A stretch of 64,000 nt of DNA from Ascarosepion bandense (taxonomy: Eukaryota > Mollusca > Cephalopoda > Sepiida > Sepiidae), in NCBI GenBank assembly GCA_037127315.1, contig JBBBDQ010001935.1, forward strand, positions 3,462,001 through 3,526,000, written 5' to 3'. Positions within the stretch are counted from its first letter, which is position 1, and the number at the start of each line of letters is the position of its first letter. A program made the position numbers and the translations under genes. Below the pieces are notes generated by a model, which saw only the letters and a program-made list of their open reading frames with translations, was not told the DNA's origin and did no database searches. Below, one piece after another: positions 31,464-44,089 of this stretch.

Positions 31464-32647
31464 ACAACACTGAATTCTAAACAGTTGAGAAGGAGACAAA
31501 GAACAACACTACTATGCCTCGCAAAAACAGACGTGGCATTTTGCAGATACAAAAATAAATGAAAGTAGTGGAGGCTCATGATCATTTTACTTCAGATTGA
31601 ACGGTTTTTATATTTAGCTTGCATTAACACTTGTGGGTGAGTTTGTAAGGGATTTTTATGAATTGTCTCCTTTTTAAAGAAGCAGTCGAATGTCACAATA
31701 CATTTTTTTCCGTAAAATGTTTTTTCTTTTTATTTAAAAAAAAATTTTCTTCCTGTTTTTAAGAGTTTAGAGGTACCGGAGGACGAGCTGATGGCTTCTA
31801 TGGTTTCTCTAAAATGCTGAAAAATTTTCACAATTGACAAATGTTAGCAATACAATCGGCATCTCTAGGCGGGAAAAGGTGACACTATTTTTTTTTTTTC
31901 TGCCTATAGTTAATAATAAAGTTTGTACCGTTTCTAATGTGTTACTTAATACTTCTCTTAAAGTTTTTTTGCAGTAAAGTTCACAGGGCCTGGACCAGTT
32001 GAGATACACGGTTACATTAAGGGGTAGTTTATATGACTGGAAGATAACGGTATATTTTACTCTAGACAAGTTAAGATTGTTGTGATCAGGAAAATGTCCT
32101 CCTGCAAAGTCTGTTTCATAAAGTGGTGAGTAGCGAGAAGAAGCTCTTTGAGTGGAACTTACTTCTCGCCAGTGGAATACGGAGAGAGTGTGGTTGGTTT
32201 TCTACTATGTACGTGAGATGACGGGTCCTAGTCATGAAGATCAGAACTGGTGAAACGAAGGAATATAGTTCGTCTTAGCACTTTCCATGGAATTAATGAC
32301 AGAGCAGTGAGAGACATGCCACATCTAGTCTGTGAGACAGACGTCGGAGGGTGGAAAATATTTTTCCCCAGAAAGTACTCAGAGACGCTTTTGAATTCTA
32401 TCAAAACTGAAGAGTCGGCAATGGGCAATCCCTAGAAAATATAACAAGTTATAGGGGCCTCGGTTATGTTTGTGAAATTGACCTTGTGCCAAACACAACC
32501 GAAGTTCCCACAATTTAAAATATCAGAAGGTTTAATGAATGGTTGAAAAAATAAAAGTGTTTTGTTTGTAAAATGAGTGCAATTTTATTAGTAGAACTGA
32601 ATAATAAATTTGTAAGAAGAAAATGTACAAAAAAAAAAAAATGTACG
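31464..32647. other. no gene recognised
   Basis: A 61-codon plus-strand frame at 32,250-32,435 overlaps a minus-strand frame; neither shows a known motif. The rest is AT-rich. Confidence 0.45.
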
Positions 32648-32649
32648 TA

Positions 32650-33036
32650 CATCACCGGCCATAATTATTAGGCCACCCCAGTTTTTAAAAGAAATTATGT
32701 ATTTCATACTATTTTTAGTATTCATTGCCAAGTGGATAATTCTAAATTCTTTTGTTATTATTATTTTGCAAAATTTTACAAGACAAGAAAGCAAAGATGA
32801 ACTCGTCCAAATCACCCTAAATTTTCTTCATTCTTTCATTGATGAAACTTAAATATAGGTAATTATTAAATATTTATAAATTCATTTGATGCACATGTTA
32901 TTGTGCAATATTAACAAAAGAACCATTCTATTTTCATTTACAATTATTCACTTGGCAATAAATACTAAAAACATTTTATGAAATACATCATTTTTTTTAA
33001 AACATTGGGGTGGCTTAATAATTATGGCCGGTAGTG
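32650..33036. mobile_element. Tc1/mariner-type MITE, copy 1
   Basis: 387 bp with inverted ends CATCACCGGCCATAATTATT and AATAATTATGGCCGGTAGTG, flanked by TA on both sides (32,648-32,649 and 33,037-33,038), as expected for TA target duplication. There is no transposase frame. The second copy is at 42,530. Confidence 0.85.
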
Positions 33037-33529
33037 TAGTTAGTTGAATTCAGAGCTTAGGGTTGATAGTAGCGGAATGCGTGTATGTAGAAATATTAAC
33101 AGGTTATAAATAAAATCTGTGTGCTTTTCCTTTTTTTATGAACGGCGAGAATCTGAAAGGAAACGTGAAGAAAGGAAATTTTACTTATCGGACGTTAGTT
33201 CTAGGCGTCAGTTTAAGATGTCTTCTTGTTGTTTTTTACTTGACGGCGAGTGAGTGAAGAGGAACGTGAATGAACTTTGTATGTCCGGGTTTTGCTTGAA
33301 GTTTCTTTTTTACATGATTGCGTGTCGTCTCTGTGCTGCTAACATTTGACTAACTTTTGCCAGTCAAGGGACGTGAATAAGTACTTAGCAGGTCACGTAG
33401 TCAGCTCGAAACCGCATACCCATTTCCTAGGTGTTAAGAAAAATGACCGGGGTCATAGATTAATTTGCTATTTCCTATCCAATCAGCCTTCACCTGCTGC
33501 AATTAGTGACCATCTGACCCTACTCTAGA
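33037..33529. other. no gene recognised
   Basis: Sequence ahead of the long LINE-A copy. Part of it may be LINE-A 5' UTR, including the (CT)n tract at 33,533-33,548. Confidence 0.4.
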
Positions 33530-36480
33530 CCTCTCTCTCTCTCTCTCCCCCCAACTAAACCACTATGAAATCATACAAACGAAACAGCAAGACTAAACCA
33601 GCTAGTCATAAAACGCCGAAACCCATCTGCGTTTCCTTCACAAACAGACGAGGTATCCGCAGCAACTTTAACAGTGTAGAATCATTCCTCCAAACTAACT
33701 CACCCGATATCTTAGTCATATGTAAGACTAACCTTGACCCTTCTATCCCCTCCTCGAAGATTTTCGTTCCTGGTTACCTTCAGGAAGGACTCCAATCTCT
33801 TCTTCCTCTACCATTAACCCTCCTCCTCTGACTGTTCGGTACTTGATAGCATCTCTATCAATATTGATAAGGCCATTTCTTCTCAGCCATCTGCCCATAT
33901 ATTTGTGTTTGGCGATTTTCACGCCCACTATACCAAGTGGCTTGAAAACTCTGTCACCGACCTTGCTGGGATCCGCACCATGTATTTTTTCAATAACCCA
34001 AGCTCTAACGCAAGTGGTGGACTTCCCCACGCGTTTCTCTAATAGCCCTAACGGAAGGGACTGTTTACTAGACCTCTGCTTCACTTCCATCCCAGATTCT
34101 TGCACTACCAGGCAGCTCTTCCCTCTCGGAAACTCTGACCACGCCGTATTATCCGTCAACATCTCAATCCACTCTTACAAGAAACCCAGCAGAATATCAT
34201 ACTGCTACCAGAGAGCAGACTGGGATTCGTTCCGAGACTTCCTCTGTGACGTCCCCTGGAACAACGTCTTCGGTATTCCTGTCGAAGACTGTGCGTCCGA
34301 GGTCTCCTCTTGGGTTAAGGCTGGCATCGATGCTTTCATCCCGGCCAGGAAATTCCAGCTAAAATTAAATTCGTCCCACTGGTTCTTGCCCGCTTGCTCG
34401 GCCGCCATTGCCCACCGGAACCATTTCTTCCGGCTCTATCGAAGCTACTCGTCGAACCAAGACAGGCGCCTTTTCACCTCAGCTCGTGATAAGTGCAAAA
34501 AAGTACTGAACGAAGCTAAGAGGGCATTTGCTGCCAGAATGAAGCAACGCATAGCATCCTCTAAGTTCGGCGCCAAAGATTACTGGCGACTCTGCAAAAG
34601 CGTGCTCAACAAGAGCAAGACTTCAATACCCCCACTAATCAGTAAATTTGAAGTTCTCACCTCCCCAGCGGACAAGGCTGAATGCTTTGCCCGTAGATTC
34701 TCCACCAATTCGACACTGGACTCGACTTCCCACCTAGAACTAAGGCTCAACTAAATAGCGTCCACATTACACCTTCGCTGGTCTTTAAGATAATCTCAAA
34801 ACTTGACCCTCACAAAGCGAGCGGCGGGGACGGAATCTCAATAATAGTCCTGAAGAAAGGTGCCCCAGAACTCTCCTCTGTCCTCTCTAAACTCTATAAC
34901 CTCTGCCTTATCTGCTTCCTGTTTTTCTGTCTGTTGGAAGTCCTCCTGTGTAGTTCCTATATTTAAGAATTCTGGCGAACCCTCAGACCCCGCCAATTAC
35001 CGCCCTATCAGTCTCCTTCCGATCTTCGGCAAAGTTTTCGAAGCCATTATCAACGCCGAGGTGATTCAGCATCTCACGGCTCACAGGCTTATCTCTGACA
35101 AACAGTACGGTTTTCGCTTCACCAGGTCTACTGCTGATATGCAACGACCATTACCGAGTACATATACCAGGCTCTTGAAAAAAATGGCGAAGCCCGAACC
35201 GTTGCCTTGGATATCTCCAAAGCGTTCGACAGAGTCTGGCACGTTGGCCTTTTATGCAAACTGCGGAGCTACGGTATGACTGGACATTTGTTTGATCTCA
35301 TCCAATCATTCCTTTCTAACCGCACATTGAAGGTAGTATTAAATGGGCATGCCTCCCAAAGCTACCATACGAACGCGGGCGTCCCTCAAGGTTCTATCCT
35401 AGGTCCCACGCTCTTTCTAATGTACATTAATGATCTTCCCGATGCCTTTAGATCCCAAGTAGGCATGAATGCCGATGACACCACAATCTACTCTCGCCTC
35501 GATCAAAAACCCGGTGTGGGCGACAAAGCGAACATCGCTGTCGAGCTTGAAAAGGACCTCCAATCCGTAGTGGCCTGGTGTAGGAAATGGTTCGTAAATT
35601 TCAATACCTCTAAAACGAAGCTGCTGTCAACTAACCACCACAGACAATCGCATCTACCTCCCATTAGCATGGAACAGGCTTGCCTCCCAGAGAGTAAAAC
35701 ACTACGCCTCCTTGGCCTTACACTCTCGGTGGACCTCAAATGGAATGACTATATCGATTCCATTACCAAATCCACCGCCATGAAAGTCGGTTCTCTGTGC
35801 CGGGCCCGGAAGTTTTTCCGTCTGAATCTATCCTTCACATATATAAATCTACCATCCGCTCGTGTATTGAATACTGCTGCCACATCTGGTCGGGTGCCCC
35901 AGCTGCTCTCCTTGGGCTTCTTGACAAAGTACAACGGAGAATCTGTAACGTGATCGATACTGACTTGGCAGACCGGCTGCAACCACTCTCTCACCGGCGT
36001 GATGTGGCATCCCTGTGCCTCTTCTACAAATACTTTCATGGCTTCTGCTCCGATGAACTTAGATCATTGGTGTCGCCTAGGTATGAATTTACACGAGATA
36101 CTAGATTAGCAACTATGTCCCACCCTTTTACAGTAAAACAGATAAGATGTAACTGTAATTTCTACTCCAACAGCTTCCTTTCTCGCGCTTCCCGCCTGTG
36201 GAATTCTCTTCCACATGTCTGCTTTCCCGACAGCTACAATCTCCAGGAGTTTAAATGTAAGGTCAATAGACACCTCCTATCACACTAACTTGCATCTATT
36301 CTCCCAACACTCTCACCATCTACCCAACCCTCGTTTTCGGTATCCTTACCGGTCTATCACCCTCCTTCTGACATTTCCTATATCTAACCATCCTTTCTCA
36401 CCACTCTATGTAACCCCCTGCGCAATAGTGGCAGTGAAATGCCTTGCTCGGGGTGAAACGATTATAAAAAAAAATCCAGA
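33530..36480 (+). mobile_element. LINE-A, longest copy
   Basis: A nearly complete CR1/Jockey-like non-LTR retrotransposon: a pyrimidine tract, a frame-broken ORF2 (33,565-36,291) and a 3' UTR ending gctcggggtgaaacgat with an A-rich tail at about 36,475. No ORF1 was recognised upstream. It is the reference for the shorter LINE-A pieces in the window. Confidence 0.85.
33565..36291 (+). pseudogene. LINE-A ORF2: endonuclease plus reverse transcriptase, broken
   Basis: Order of domains: endonuclease start (RRGIRSNFNSVESFL, NSPDILVICKTNLDPSIP), GDFH at about 33,915 in another frame (family GDFN), then LLDLCFTSIPDS and LGNSDHAVL. Linker DWDSFRDFLCDVPW follows, then the RT: LDPHKASGGDGIS, NYRPISLLPIFGKVFEAII, ALDISKAFDRVWHVGLL, GVPQGSILGPTLFLMYINDL, and NADDTT where YADDTT is expected, then LLGLTLSVDLKWNDYI. 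The C-terminal block runs to SRASRLWNSLP and NLQEFKCKVNRHLLSH-stop. Frameshifts lie near 33,790, 34,750-34,900, 35,150 and 35,840; part of the endonuclease is deleted. It cannot make one protein as it stands. Confidence 0.85.
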
Positions 36481-36784
36481 ATCTTAATTTTCACACCGAC
36501 TTGTGAAACTTGCTTTGGTCTGGGTTTTTCCTAAATATATTTCTGTCGTTCTGATTCATTTTATCAGGTCTGCAATTTTACTGTTTGCGTTTCTGTTAAT
36601 TGTTGGATGATATAGGATTTGTATCCTGTACTGTACTTTCTTTTCGGTCTGATATGGCTCTTATAAAGGGGAGAGAATAGCGTAAGGAATTAAGTACTTA
36701 CTGGAGATTTTCAGCGATGGTCGAGTGTGAGTTTGAGGACCAATAGTTTCTCAAAGCACAGTACCTTCTCAATATCACTCGATA
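36481..36784. other. unassigned
   Basis: AT-rich spacer between two LINE-A pieces of opposite orientation. Confidence 0.4.
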
Positions 36785-37110
36785 TTGGGGGTTACATAAG
36801 GGAAAGTTATGAGAAAGAGTGGTTAGGGGGTTACATAGGGGAAAGTGATGAGAAAGAGTGGTTAGATATAGGAAATGTCAGAGGGAGTGTGATAGACAGG
36901 TAAGGATACCGAGGATGAGGGTTGGGTAGATGGAAAGAGTGTTTGTGAGAATGGGTGCGAGTTAGTGTGTTAGGAGGTGTCTAGTGACCTTACATTTAAA
37001 CCCCTGGAGATTGTAGCTGTCGGGGAAGCAAGAATACGGAAGGGAATTCCACAGGCGGGAAGTGCGAGAAAAGGAGCTATTGGAGTAGATAGAAGAAAAG
37101 GTTTTCTAGC
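36785..37110 (-). mobile_element. LINE-A 3' end
   Basis: Minus-strand UTR and the last coding codons (tttaaacccctggagattg, gaattccacaggcggga on plus). A 53-bp block is repeated at 36,787-36,865. It lies tail-to-tail with the long copy. Confidence 0.8.
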
Positions 37111-38140
37111 CACTCTCCTTACCAGGAACGCATGGTTAAGGAACGAGTTCAGTCGCCGATGACCCGACTATGCGGCAAGTAGTACTGGATTACATCGTAT
37201 CAGTGGCATTTATAGAATAACCCGGCATTTAAAAAAATGGGGGATTATAAGACAGTAAACACTAACGAATGCACCGTTTTGTTCCTATTGTAGAACATGT
37301 CTGATGTTGCAGTCGCTGTTGGTTGATCGTATAACAACAGCTCCTCCGCATATTATCACTAAGGATATTATTTTATATCCTTTATCTATATTCTGTTATT
37401 ATGTCTTTGTCTTATAAGCAGTTTCGAAGGCCTAATTTCTACGCCCGCTAAATTAGAACTAGCAACAAAATATGAGTGACTTGTTATGGACTGTTGAGAA
37501 TATAATCGAGGCTCCAGTCGCCTGACGCCAGAGGTCAGTCGTCGGCTACCACATCACGCACATGCGTAGACAGTCGCCAAGTCTAGCCATTATTGACGGA
37601 TTTTATATTTTTTCATGAGCCCTCACAATTAACATGCAAGGTAAGACATAACGGACACGCCATAATGACTTAACCGTTTTTAAAAAAGACATCATTATCA
37701 CTACAGACGTTATTGTTTTGTTTCGTTTTTTAGAATTTGTTTTTGTTGCGTGTGTTCCACCGACTGCTCAAGTATATTTGTTTTTTTTATTTTTTATTTT
37801 TTTCTTTTTGAATATTTTTAGACTGTCTACCTTGGTGAAAATTATTTAATGACAACCGAGAAAATCAACAAGAGAATTTCTCATATTCATCCACAGAAAT
37901 GTTTACCGTAATTCTTCTGTCGAAGAGACTGGTACTATAATTAAAATGTTGGTTACGGTTGGAATCCATGAGAAGCGTCTGGGACGTGGAAAGGTTTTTA
38001 ACACACCTTAGATATTACAGTTAATCTACTTATAAAACCCGTGATACCATAGATTAAATATCTAATTGCAGGCAGTTTCTATGTTTTATAATTGTCTTGC
38101 ACCAGGCTGAAATTGTAGTGTGACTAGTGAGTATAAATGG
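37111..38140. other. no gene recognised
   Basis: Mixed to AT-rich, with a T-rich run at 37,770-37,815. No repeat match inside the window. Confidence 0.45.
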
Positions 38141-38144
38141 TTGT

Positions 38145-38305
38145 CGACGCACAGAGTTCGAACTCCGGAACAGCTCGTTATATTCACTTTCGTACTAACA
38201 CCCTTGGAAAAGGTATGAATCTATCGCTTCTTTCGCCAGTTCTGTGTTAAGTGGCAGGGTACACTGGGCTCTCTAACCTTAGTTGGTGAAGGCGAAAAAA
38301 TTCTG
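38145..38305 (+). mobile_element. diverged SINE
   Basis: B-box-like gagttcgaactccgg followed by cacccttggaaaaggtatga and a decayed body. The head is poorly kept. Confidence 0.5.
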
Positions 38306-38474
38306 AATTCAAAACCGTGGGCAAATCCTACCTCGTAAAAGTCTACTTGTTACGGTGACCACAGTAGTAACACTTAGCATAGGGAAGTTTTGACTCCCAC
38401 ACCATACCGGGCACTCTAGTATCATTCAGAAGGAAACTAGCTCATTAGTAATTATGACTCAGCAAGCCACTTGA

Positions 38475-38600
38475 AACTTCTGGGACATTATGAGAAAAGA
38501 GAGCCTAGAGAATTTAACACTCACAAGACATATAGAAGCTAAGATAAACATGAGGAAACAGTCAGTAGCCTACTTATTGTATTTGGCTGAGTGGATGTCA
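38475..38600 (+). mobile_element. LINE-B scrap, plus strand
   Basis: MRKESLENLTLTRHI followed by AEWMSEED corresponds to the LINE-B HAMRKEGLENL ... RWMTERG segment. Confidence 0.65.
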
Positions 38601-38639
38601 GAAGAAGATAGAGTAACAAAAGACAAGAAGTTTTGCGGG

Positions 38640-38890
38640 GTCATCAGGTTCTCCAAGCCTTCTTTCCTCATTGCATGTCCCAGGAACTTCAGCTGTCTCT
38701 TCCTGATGCTCAGTATTAATTTCCATTTCATTTCCATCCTTTCCAAGACCTCATCATTGCTCACATGCTCGATCCATGATATTCACAGCATCCTTCTGTA
38801 AAACCACATTTCAGTTGCTTCAAGTTTTTCCTTCATTTTTGATGATATTGTCCAGCATCCACTGCCATATTGAAGAACTAACAACACATA
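38640..38890 (-). mobile_element. LINE-B scrap, minus strand
   Basis: Minus-strand MSNDEVLERMEMKWKLILSI then KFLGHAMRKEGLENL. It faces the plus-strand scrap across only about 40 bp, so two LINE-B pieces are arranged tail-to-tail. Confidence 0.75.
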
Positions 38891-39304
38891 GCAATAGCAA
38901 AAAAAAGCCTATTTCTTTTAAGGAAGAAGCCGGCTCAACCCGCCTAAAGTGAATGCCGCCACAGACAGATATTTATACAGACATGTGGAAACTGTCGCGA
39001 ATGAGTATGGAATCATAACCTTAGGGTGAGTTTTCCGGTCACTGAAAGACTTGATGAAGGCCGTGGGGTATGTTAAGAGAATATTTAAATTTTATCGGAA
39101 TAAAAAAGGTACGTAAATTATGAAGTTACATGCTTCCTTATAAAATCGATGTGGATATTTGCACTTGAAAACTGTATCTTCTTTTTGTTTTTTTATAGTT
39201 GGAATCATGATTAAGCTACTACTGGTCATAAAGTGGGGGATAAGTGTTCTATTGCCATGAAGTAATAAACTTATCCCTTATTAATTAATACTTAATAATA
39301 TAAT
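38891..39304. other. unassigned
   Basis: No recognised feature. Confidence 0.4.
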
Positions 39305-39475
39305 ACATCTCTTCCCCTTCTAGCTATGAGTCAAATAACAGGACAGATTGAATACCATAGCCTTGGTCGGCAACCAGTCTACCGAAGAAAGTAATGGCAA
39401 CCTACTGCGGGATAATATTCATGAGACATGATCACCCCAGCGTGTATCACGTATGGCACTTAACTGACTGATTGG
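39305..39475 (+). mobile_element. SINE 3' half
   Basis: Body and tail (agtcaaataacaggacagat, gtatcacgtatggcacttaa, ctgactgatt); the tRNA-like head is missing. Confidence 0.75.
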
Positions 39476-39561
39476 GGTGAAATGATTAATAAAATATTGT
39501 ATTGCATAAATAACATCCTGTGCAAAAATGTTTCTTATTATTTTATATAAATCTCAAATAT

Positions 39562-40080
39562 ATTTTTTTTAATCATTTCATCCCGAGCAAGGCGGAAACG
39601 CCACTGATGTGCAGGGGGTTACATAAATGTAAAAAGATTAATTAGAAAAGAGTGAGGAGTACAAACTAGTTAGAAAGGAACAATAGAAAGCAGGTGCGAT
39701 GACAGATACATAGGTGGAGAGAAAGGGAAGGTTATATAGGGGTGGGGAGAGAGCTAGAGTCCGGTGGTTAGTAGATGAGTATTGACTTTGCATTTAAATT
39801 TCTGGAGGTTGTAGCCGTCAGGAAAGCAAGAATACGGAAGCGAGTTCCACAGGCGGGAAGCGCGAGAGAAGAAGCTGCAGGAGTAGAATTGTCGTCTGCA
39901 TTTGGCTAACCTGACTGTGAATGGGTGGGACTCAGTTGCCAGTCTGGTTGCACGAGTAAACACCTGTTGAGGGGGCACCAGTGACTTAAGTTCGTCCGAG
40001 CAGAAGCCATGAAAGTATTTATAGAACAGACAAAGGGAGGCCACATTTCGACGGTGGGGAAGTGGCTGCTTATCCCTATC
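39562..40080 (-). mobile_element. LINE-A subfamily 2, 3' end
   Basis: Minus strand: ASLCLFYKYFHGFCSDELKS, PPQQVFTRATRLATESHPFT, RLAKCRRQFYSCSFFSRASR, YNLQKFKCKVNTHLLTTGL, then the UTR ending ctcgggatgaaatgatt. It is very close to the inverted copy at 45,043-45,525. Confidence 0.85.
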
Positions 40081-40974
40081 TAAGTAATGAGGTCACCGGC
40101 ATCCTTATTTAAATGATAATGCCACCTGCTTTCTCATCTTTCACCTTTGAATAATTTGATCTACTGCTTACTGTCAGAATTGTGCAAACGACTGGTATCC
40201 CATATTAATCTTCCTGTCGTCGCTGAAAAGAAAAATCTATATTTTGCGTTCTACAAATTGCACGTATGAAAAGACGATTCTTGCTTTTGGGTTCTTTTGG
40301 AGAAAGAACATAAATCTTTGCTTCTCATTAGCTACGCTACAGTGTGTATCAAAATAATTTTATGCCGAATTTTTTTGGTTAACCTGAGAAACAAAGCCCA
40401 ACTCTACCAAAACGGGTTGATCACAGAGATTTTTGAATCGTCGTGTTAAAATAATGTAATTGCGATTAGATTAATTCGAAGTTAGCTTAGGATTTTCCAA
40501 GTTACGGTCAGGCTGGTGTCTGTGAAGACACTGGGAAAAATGCAAAAGCTTTGAGGTGACATGTTGCCCCTCAAGATCCATTGAGAACCACGAGTCATTA
40601 GAGATAAACATAATAAACCATTAAATACTAGACCAATTATTAAGAATGAGAGAGAAACACACCCAAAATGCGACCCTGGAGTACAAAAACACAAAACCCA
40701 ATACATCCATGATGACATTCTTGGTATATCAGGCGCATGCACCACAGCCAAATGCGCTATATGATGATAGGTTTGGATAAAAATCAGCGCATAACCATGA
40801 AAGTTCAAAACACGTCCAAGTTTGTTTTAAGGCTTAACGACCTATCAATCCTCATGGGATCATTTAAGGTCAAAACCAATGATTTTGGGGTAAGGTTATT
40901 TTTACAACATTTTTCTTTTCGAGTATCAAGATTCGTTGTGATTCGTTTTTAAGAGCATAATCTCCATGTCCTAC
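40081..40974. other. no gene recognised
   Basis: A 108-codon minus-strand frame (40,482-40,808) has hydrophobic stretches but no recognised domain and no supporting context. Confidence 0.4.
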
Positions 40975-41243
40975 CCTTGTTATTTAACCCATAACTGGAG
41001 GGAAGGGACGGATTAATGCCTTTCCCAAGGGTATCAGTACTTAAGTGAATGCAAGGTATTCAACTGGAATTTGAACTCGGCTCACCGATTTCTCTTTCCG
41101 AGCCGATATCCACTACACCATAACGCACATCCGTCACTAAACGCTTACGGTCACCCATCTAAGTACTGACCAGGCTCAACGTTGCTTAACTTCGGTGATC
41201 GAGCGAGAACCGGTGTATTCTACGTGATAGGCCGTAAGCCGTT
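40975..41243 (-). mobile_element. composite 5S-tRNA SINE, minus strand
   Basis: On the minus strand a 5S-like head (41,133-41,243, with an internal loss of about 20 bp near its 3' end) joins through gtttagtgacggatgtgcgt to the tRNA-like body (40,975-41,130). This is the same order as at 1.2-1.6 kb. Confidence 0.8.
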
Positions 41244-41743
41244 CAAGTTTGATAAAATAGTTCACTTAGACGGCCTTCAATAGAGGGAGTTCTTATAAAT
41301 ATGTAGATATGACTACCAAGTCACCTAGAATAACTCACCCTTTAAATTTAAAAGAATCCCTCTCGACACCTACTCATTATGCTGCTACACTACCTTCCTT
41401 TACAAGCAGAAATGCATAGTGTGTCAGCCCCGAGGGACATACCTAACTCAAGTTCATTCAACAGTCAAGCATATCTGTGCTTCTGAACGGGATATTTACT
41501 ATCAGTCAGTCAGCCGGTATTTGCCGCTGCTACTATGACACTGTCAGCTTTCTGCCTTCGGGTGGAGAGTGCTCTCTGCTTTTGAGCAGAGAGCACTAAC
41601 CCAGTCGTGGTTCCGCCGAAGGGTAGAATCACGACTGGGGAAAGATAGACAGATATTTTTGGCTTGGCTATATGGCCGGGAAGACCCATATTAAAAAGAC
41701 CTTGTGTCACATCTCGCCTTACGTGGGAAGGTGGGTAAATACC
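41244..41743. other. unassigned, with a structured segment
   Basis: Contains two strong stem-loops (41,568-41,597 and 41,600-41,639), described in the findings. No gene recognised. Confidence 0.5.
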
Positions 41744-42025
41744 GTCAGTCAGTTAATTCCCACACGTGATACACGTTTGGGCGATCATGACTCTTTCGAG
41801 ACATGACTAACTAGACAGAAGATTTTTCCGCAGTAGGTTACCATTACTTTCTGCGATAGGCCGATTGCCAATCAAGGCTATAGTGCATAGTTGGTTCTAC
41901 TATTTCAACGCATAGCTAGAGAGAGAAGTAATGGATTTCCCAAAAGTATTTGTGCACAAGTAAAGGAAACGAATTCGACTGGGATTCGAACTCGGCTCTT
42001 CAATTTCTCATTTCTCTATGCTAAT
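41744..42025 (-). mobile_element. tRNA-derived SINE
   Basis: Minus-strand copy from gtcagtcagttaattccc through the body to a diverged head near 42,000. Confidence 0.75.
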
Positions 42026-42528
42026 TACATCATGACGCTTATCCGCCTATTTACTGTAGTCCATCTTATTTCGCCAAGATCAAATATATTCATGTTCGCT
42101 TGTCCAATCAGTTAAGATCAAAAGACGTGACAGCCGCACCTGGTGTAACAATGTCATTAACAAGACATAATAAGGTGGGAAAAGTGATTTACCGGGAACT
42201 GTGCAAACGACTGAAATCCCAGCATCTATGATAGACAAAGTCTAACCGACACGTATCCATCGTTTTGTATTACCTCGAGAAATGGTTGCAATTCCTTAAT
42301 GTAACTTGGCAGCCAACCAGAGAGGAATTTGCCGCGCATGCATGTACAGTAGCTCTCTAGAGGAATTACTAAATCGTCAGTAAGATATTTGTTTACTTAT
42401 TTGTTTAACGGAATATCCTCTACTTTTGGGTCATTCAATGCTGAAATTTAATTTTCTTGGGGGATAATATAAGTAAATGTTATTTGGCTTTCACAATTAA
42501 ATAGATGATGCTCAAACTTTGTACATAT
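42026..42528. other. no gene recognised
   Basis: No feature supported. Confidence 0.4.
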
Positions 42529-42529
42529 A

Positions 42530-42907
42530 CACTACCGGCCATAATTATTAGGCCACGCGAGTATTTAAAAAAATTATGTATTTCATATTTTTTAAGAATT
42601 TATTGCCACGTGAATAATTGTAAATGAAAATAGAATGGTTCTTTTGTTAATTTTGCACAATAACATGTGCATCAAATGAATTTATAAATATTTAATAATT
42701 GCCTATATTACAGTTCCATCAATGAAAGAACGAAGAAAATTTAGGGTGATTCGGACGAGTTCATCTTTGTTTCTTTGCCTTGTAAAATTTTGCAAAGTAA
42801 TAATAACAAAAGACCCATTCTATTTTCATTTAGAATTATCCACTTAAAAATAGTATGAAATACATCATTTTTTTTTTTTTAAAACTAAGGTTGCCTAATA
42901 ATTACGC
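42530..42907. mobile_element. Tc1/mariner-type MITE, copy 2
   Basis: Left end CACTACCGGCCATAATTATT after TA. The right end is incomplete (ggttgcctaataatta) and joins a Helitron scrap (42,906-42,945, ctggaaacaactattgc). The interior matches 32,650-33,036. Confidence 0.75.
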
Positions 42908-43078
42908 TTTGACTGGAAACAACTATTGCTTTTTAGTCTTAAAAACTTAGATCGGGAAAACATCTAACCGGAAGTTCGTCCGACGATGACAGAAAGAAGA
43001 TATTTGAGTGGAACTTTCTCATTTTCAACGGAATAAAAAGGAAATGAGAAAAGAAGGAAGAAATTGCAAATTGTGTGG

Positions 43079-43230
43079 GTCAGTCAGTTAAGTTCCATAC
43101 GTGAAACACGCTTGGGCGATCATGTTCCGAAAGAGACATGACTGACTGGGCAGAAGATTATCCCGCATTAGGTTGCCATTGCTTTCTGCGGTAGACTGGT
43201 TGCCGACCAAGCCTATAGAACCCAATCAAA
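43079..43230 (-). mobile_element. SINE fragment (3' half)
   Basis: The 3' end, the clamp atgttccgaaagagacatg and part of the body on the minus strand. The tRNA head is missing. Confidence 0.75.
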
Positions 43231-43466
43231 CCATAGATTCTCGAGAAGATGATGTCTGAATGGGATTTCCTCTTTGAAGACATTTCCGCTCCATGTAATG
43301 ACCCTACCCCTCTTAATACATTAGTATTGTCTAGAGCGATTCCCTTGGGCCTTGTGACAAGTAAATCAAATTTGATTCACCGGCCGGGCTGGATCAGGGA
43401 TTGTCATGGGTCCTTAACTGTAACTCCAGAATTAACTCTTCCTAACACTATATATACTACGCCTCT

Positions 43467-43468
<2 letters not shown>

Positions 43469-43558
<90 letters not shown>
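43469..43558. repeat. (GA)n microsatellite
   Basis: About 44 GA repeats with two GTGA interruptions. The overlapping frame 43,249-43,593 is mostly an RE repeat. Confidence 0.95.
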
Positions 43559-43561
<3 letters not shown>

Positions 43562-43958
43562 AGTTGGTAGTAGTTAACTCCAAATCAGACTGACAGTCAC
43601 ACTAACATCTTTCACGTTGTGTGTTCTTATTTCTTGTTTATATATATTTGTTATTTCTACCCTTGGGGTCGTGTTGTTCCTTTCGGGCCATAACCTGGTC
43701 TATAGCAGGTATATAGATATTTATCCATGCGATCACTCGCACTGAATAGCATAAGGTCGTGTTTTAAGTGGGATTTGGTAGATATACGAAATTGCTTAAG
43801 TTCTCACTTTTTGGGTATTCCTCGTGATGCGACTAATAATTTCAGCCCGATGGCTAAGAAGGGGTAATGTTATCTGATACTCAAGTCTAATATTTATTTA
43901 GAACACCCTGCAACCGGTTGTAAGTAACCGTTGGTTGCTAAAACTGACACATAAAGAG
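43559..43958. other. unassigned
   Basis: No recognised feature. Confidence 0.4.
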
Positions 43959-44035
43959 ATGATGATGATGGTGATGATGATGGTGATGATGATGGTGATG
44001 ATGGTGATGATGATGATGATGATGATGGTGATGTT
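43959..44035. repeat. (ATG/GTG)n trinucleotide repeat
   Basis: A gatgatggt-type repeat of about 75 bp. Confidence 0.9.
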
Positions 44036-44089
44036 TTGGTAAAGAAAGTCATGAGTTACACCTTATCTTCTTCCGGTGTCTTCGAGTGG

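Noticed and set aside
40482..40808. Possible small membrane protein, minus strand
   Set aside because: No motif, no signal for splicing or promoter, and an isolated frame of a length expected by chance.
43249..43593. 114-codon frame
   Set aside because: Half of it is an RE repeat from (GA)n.
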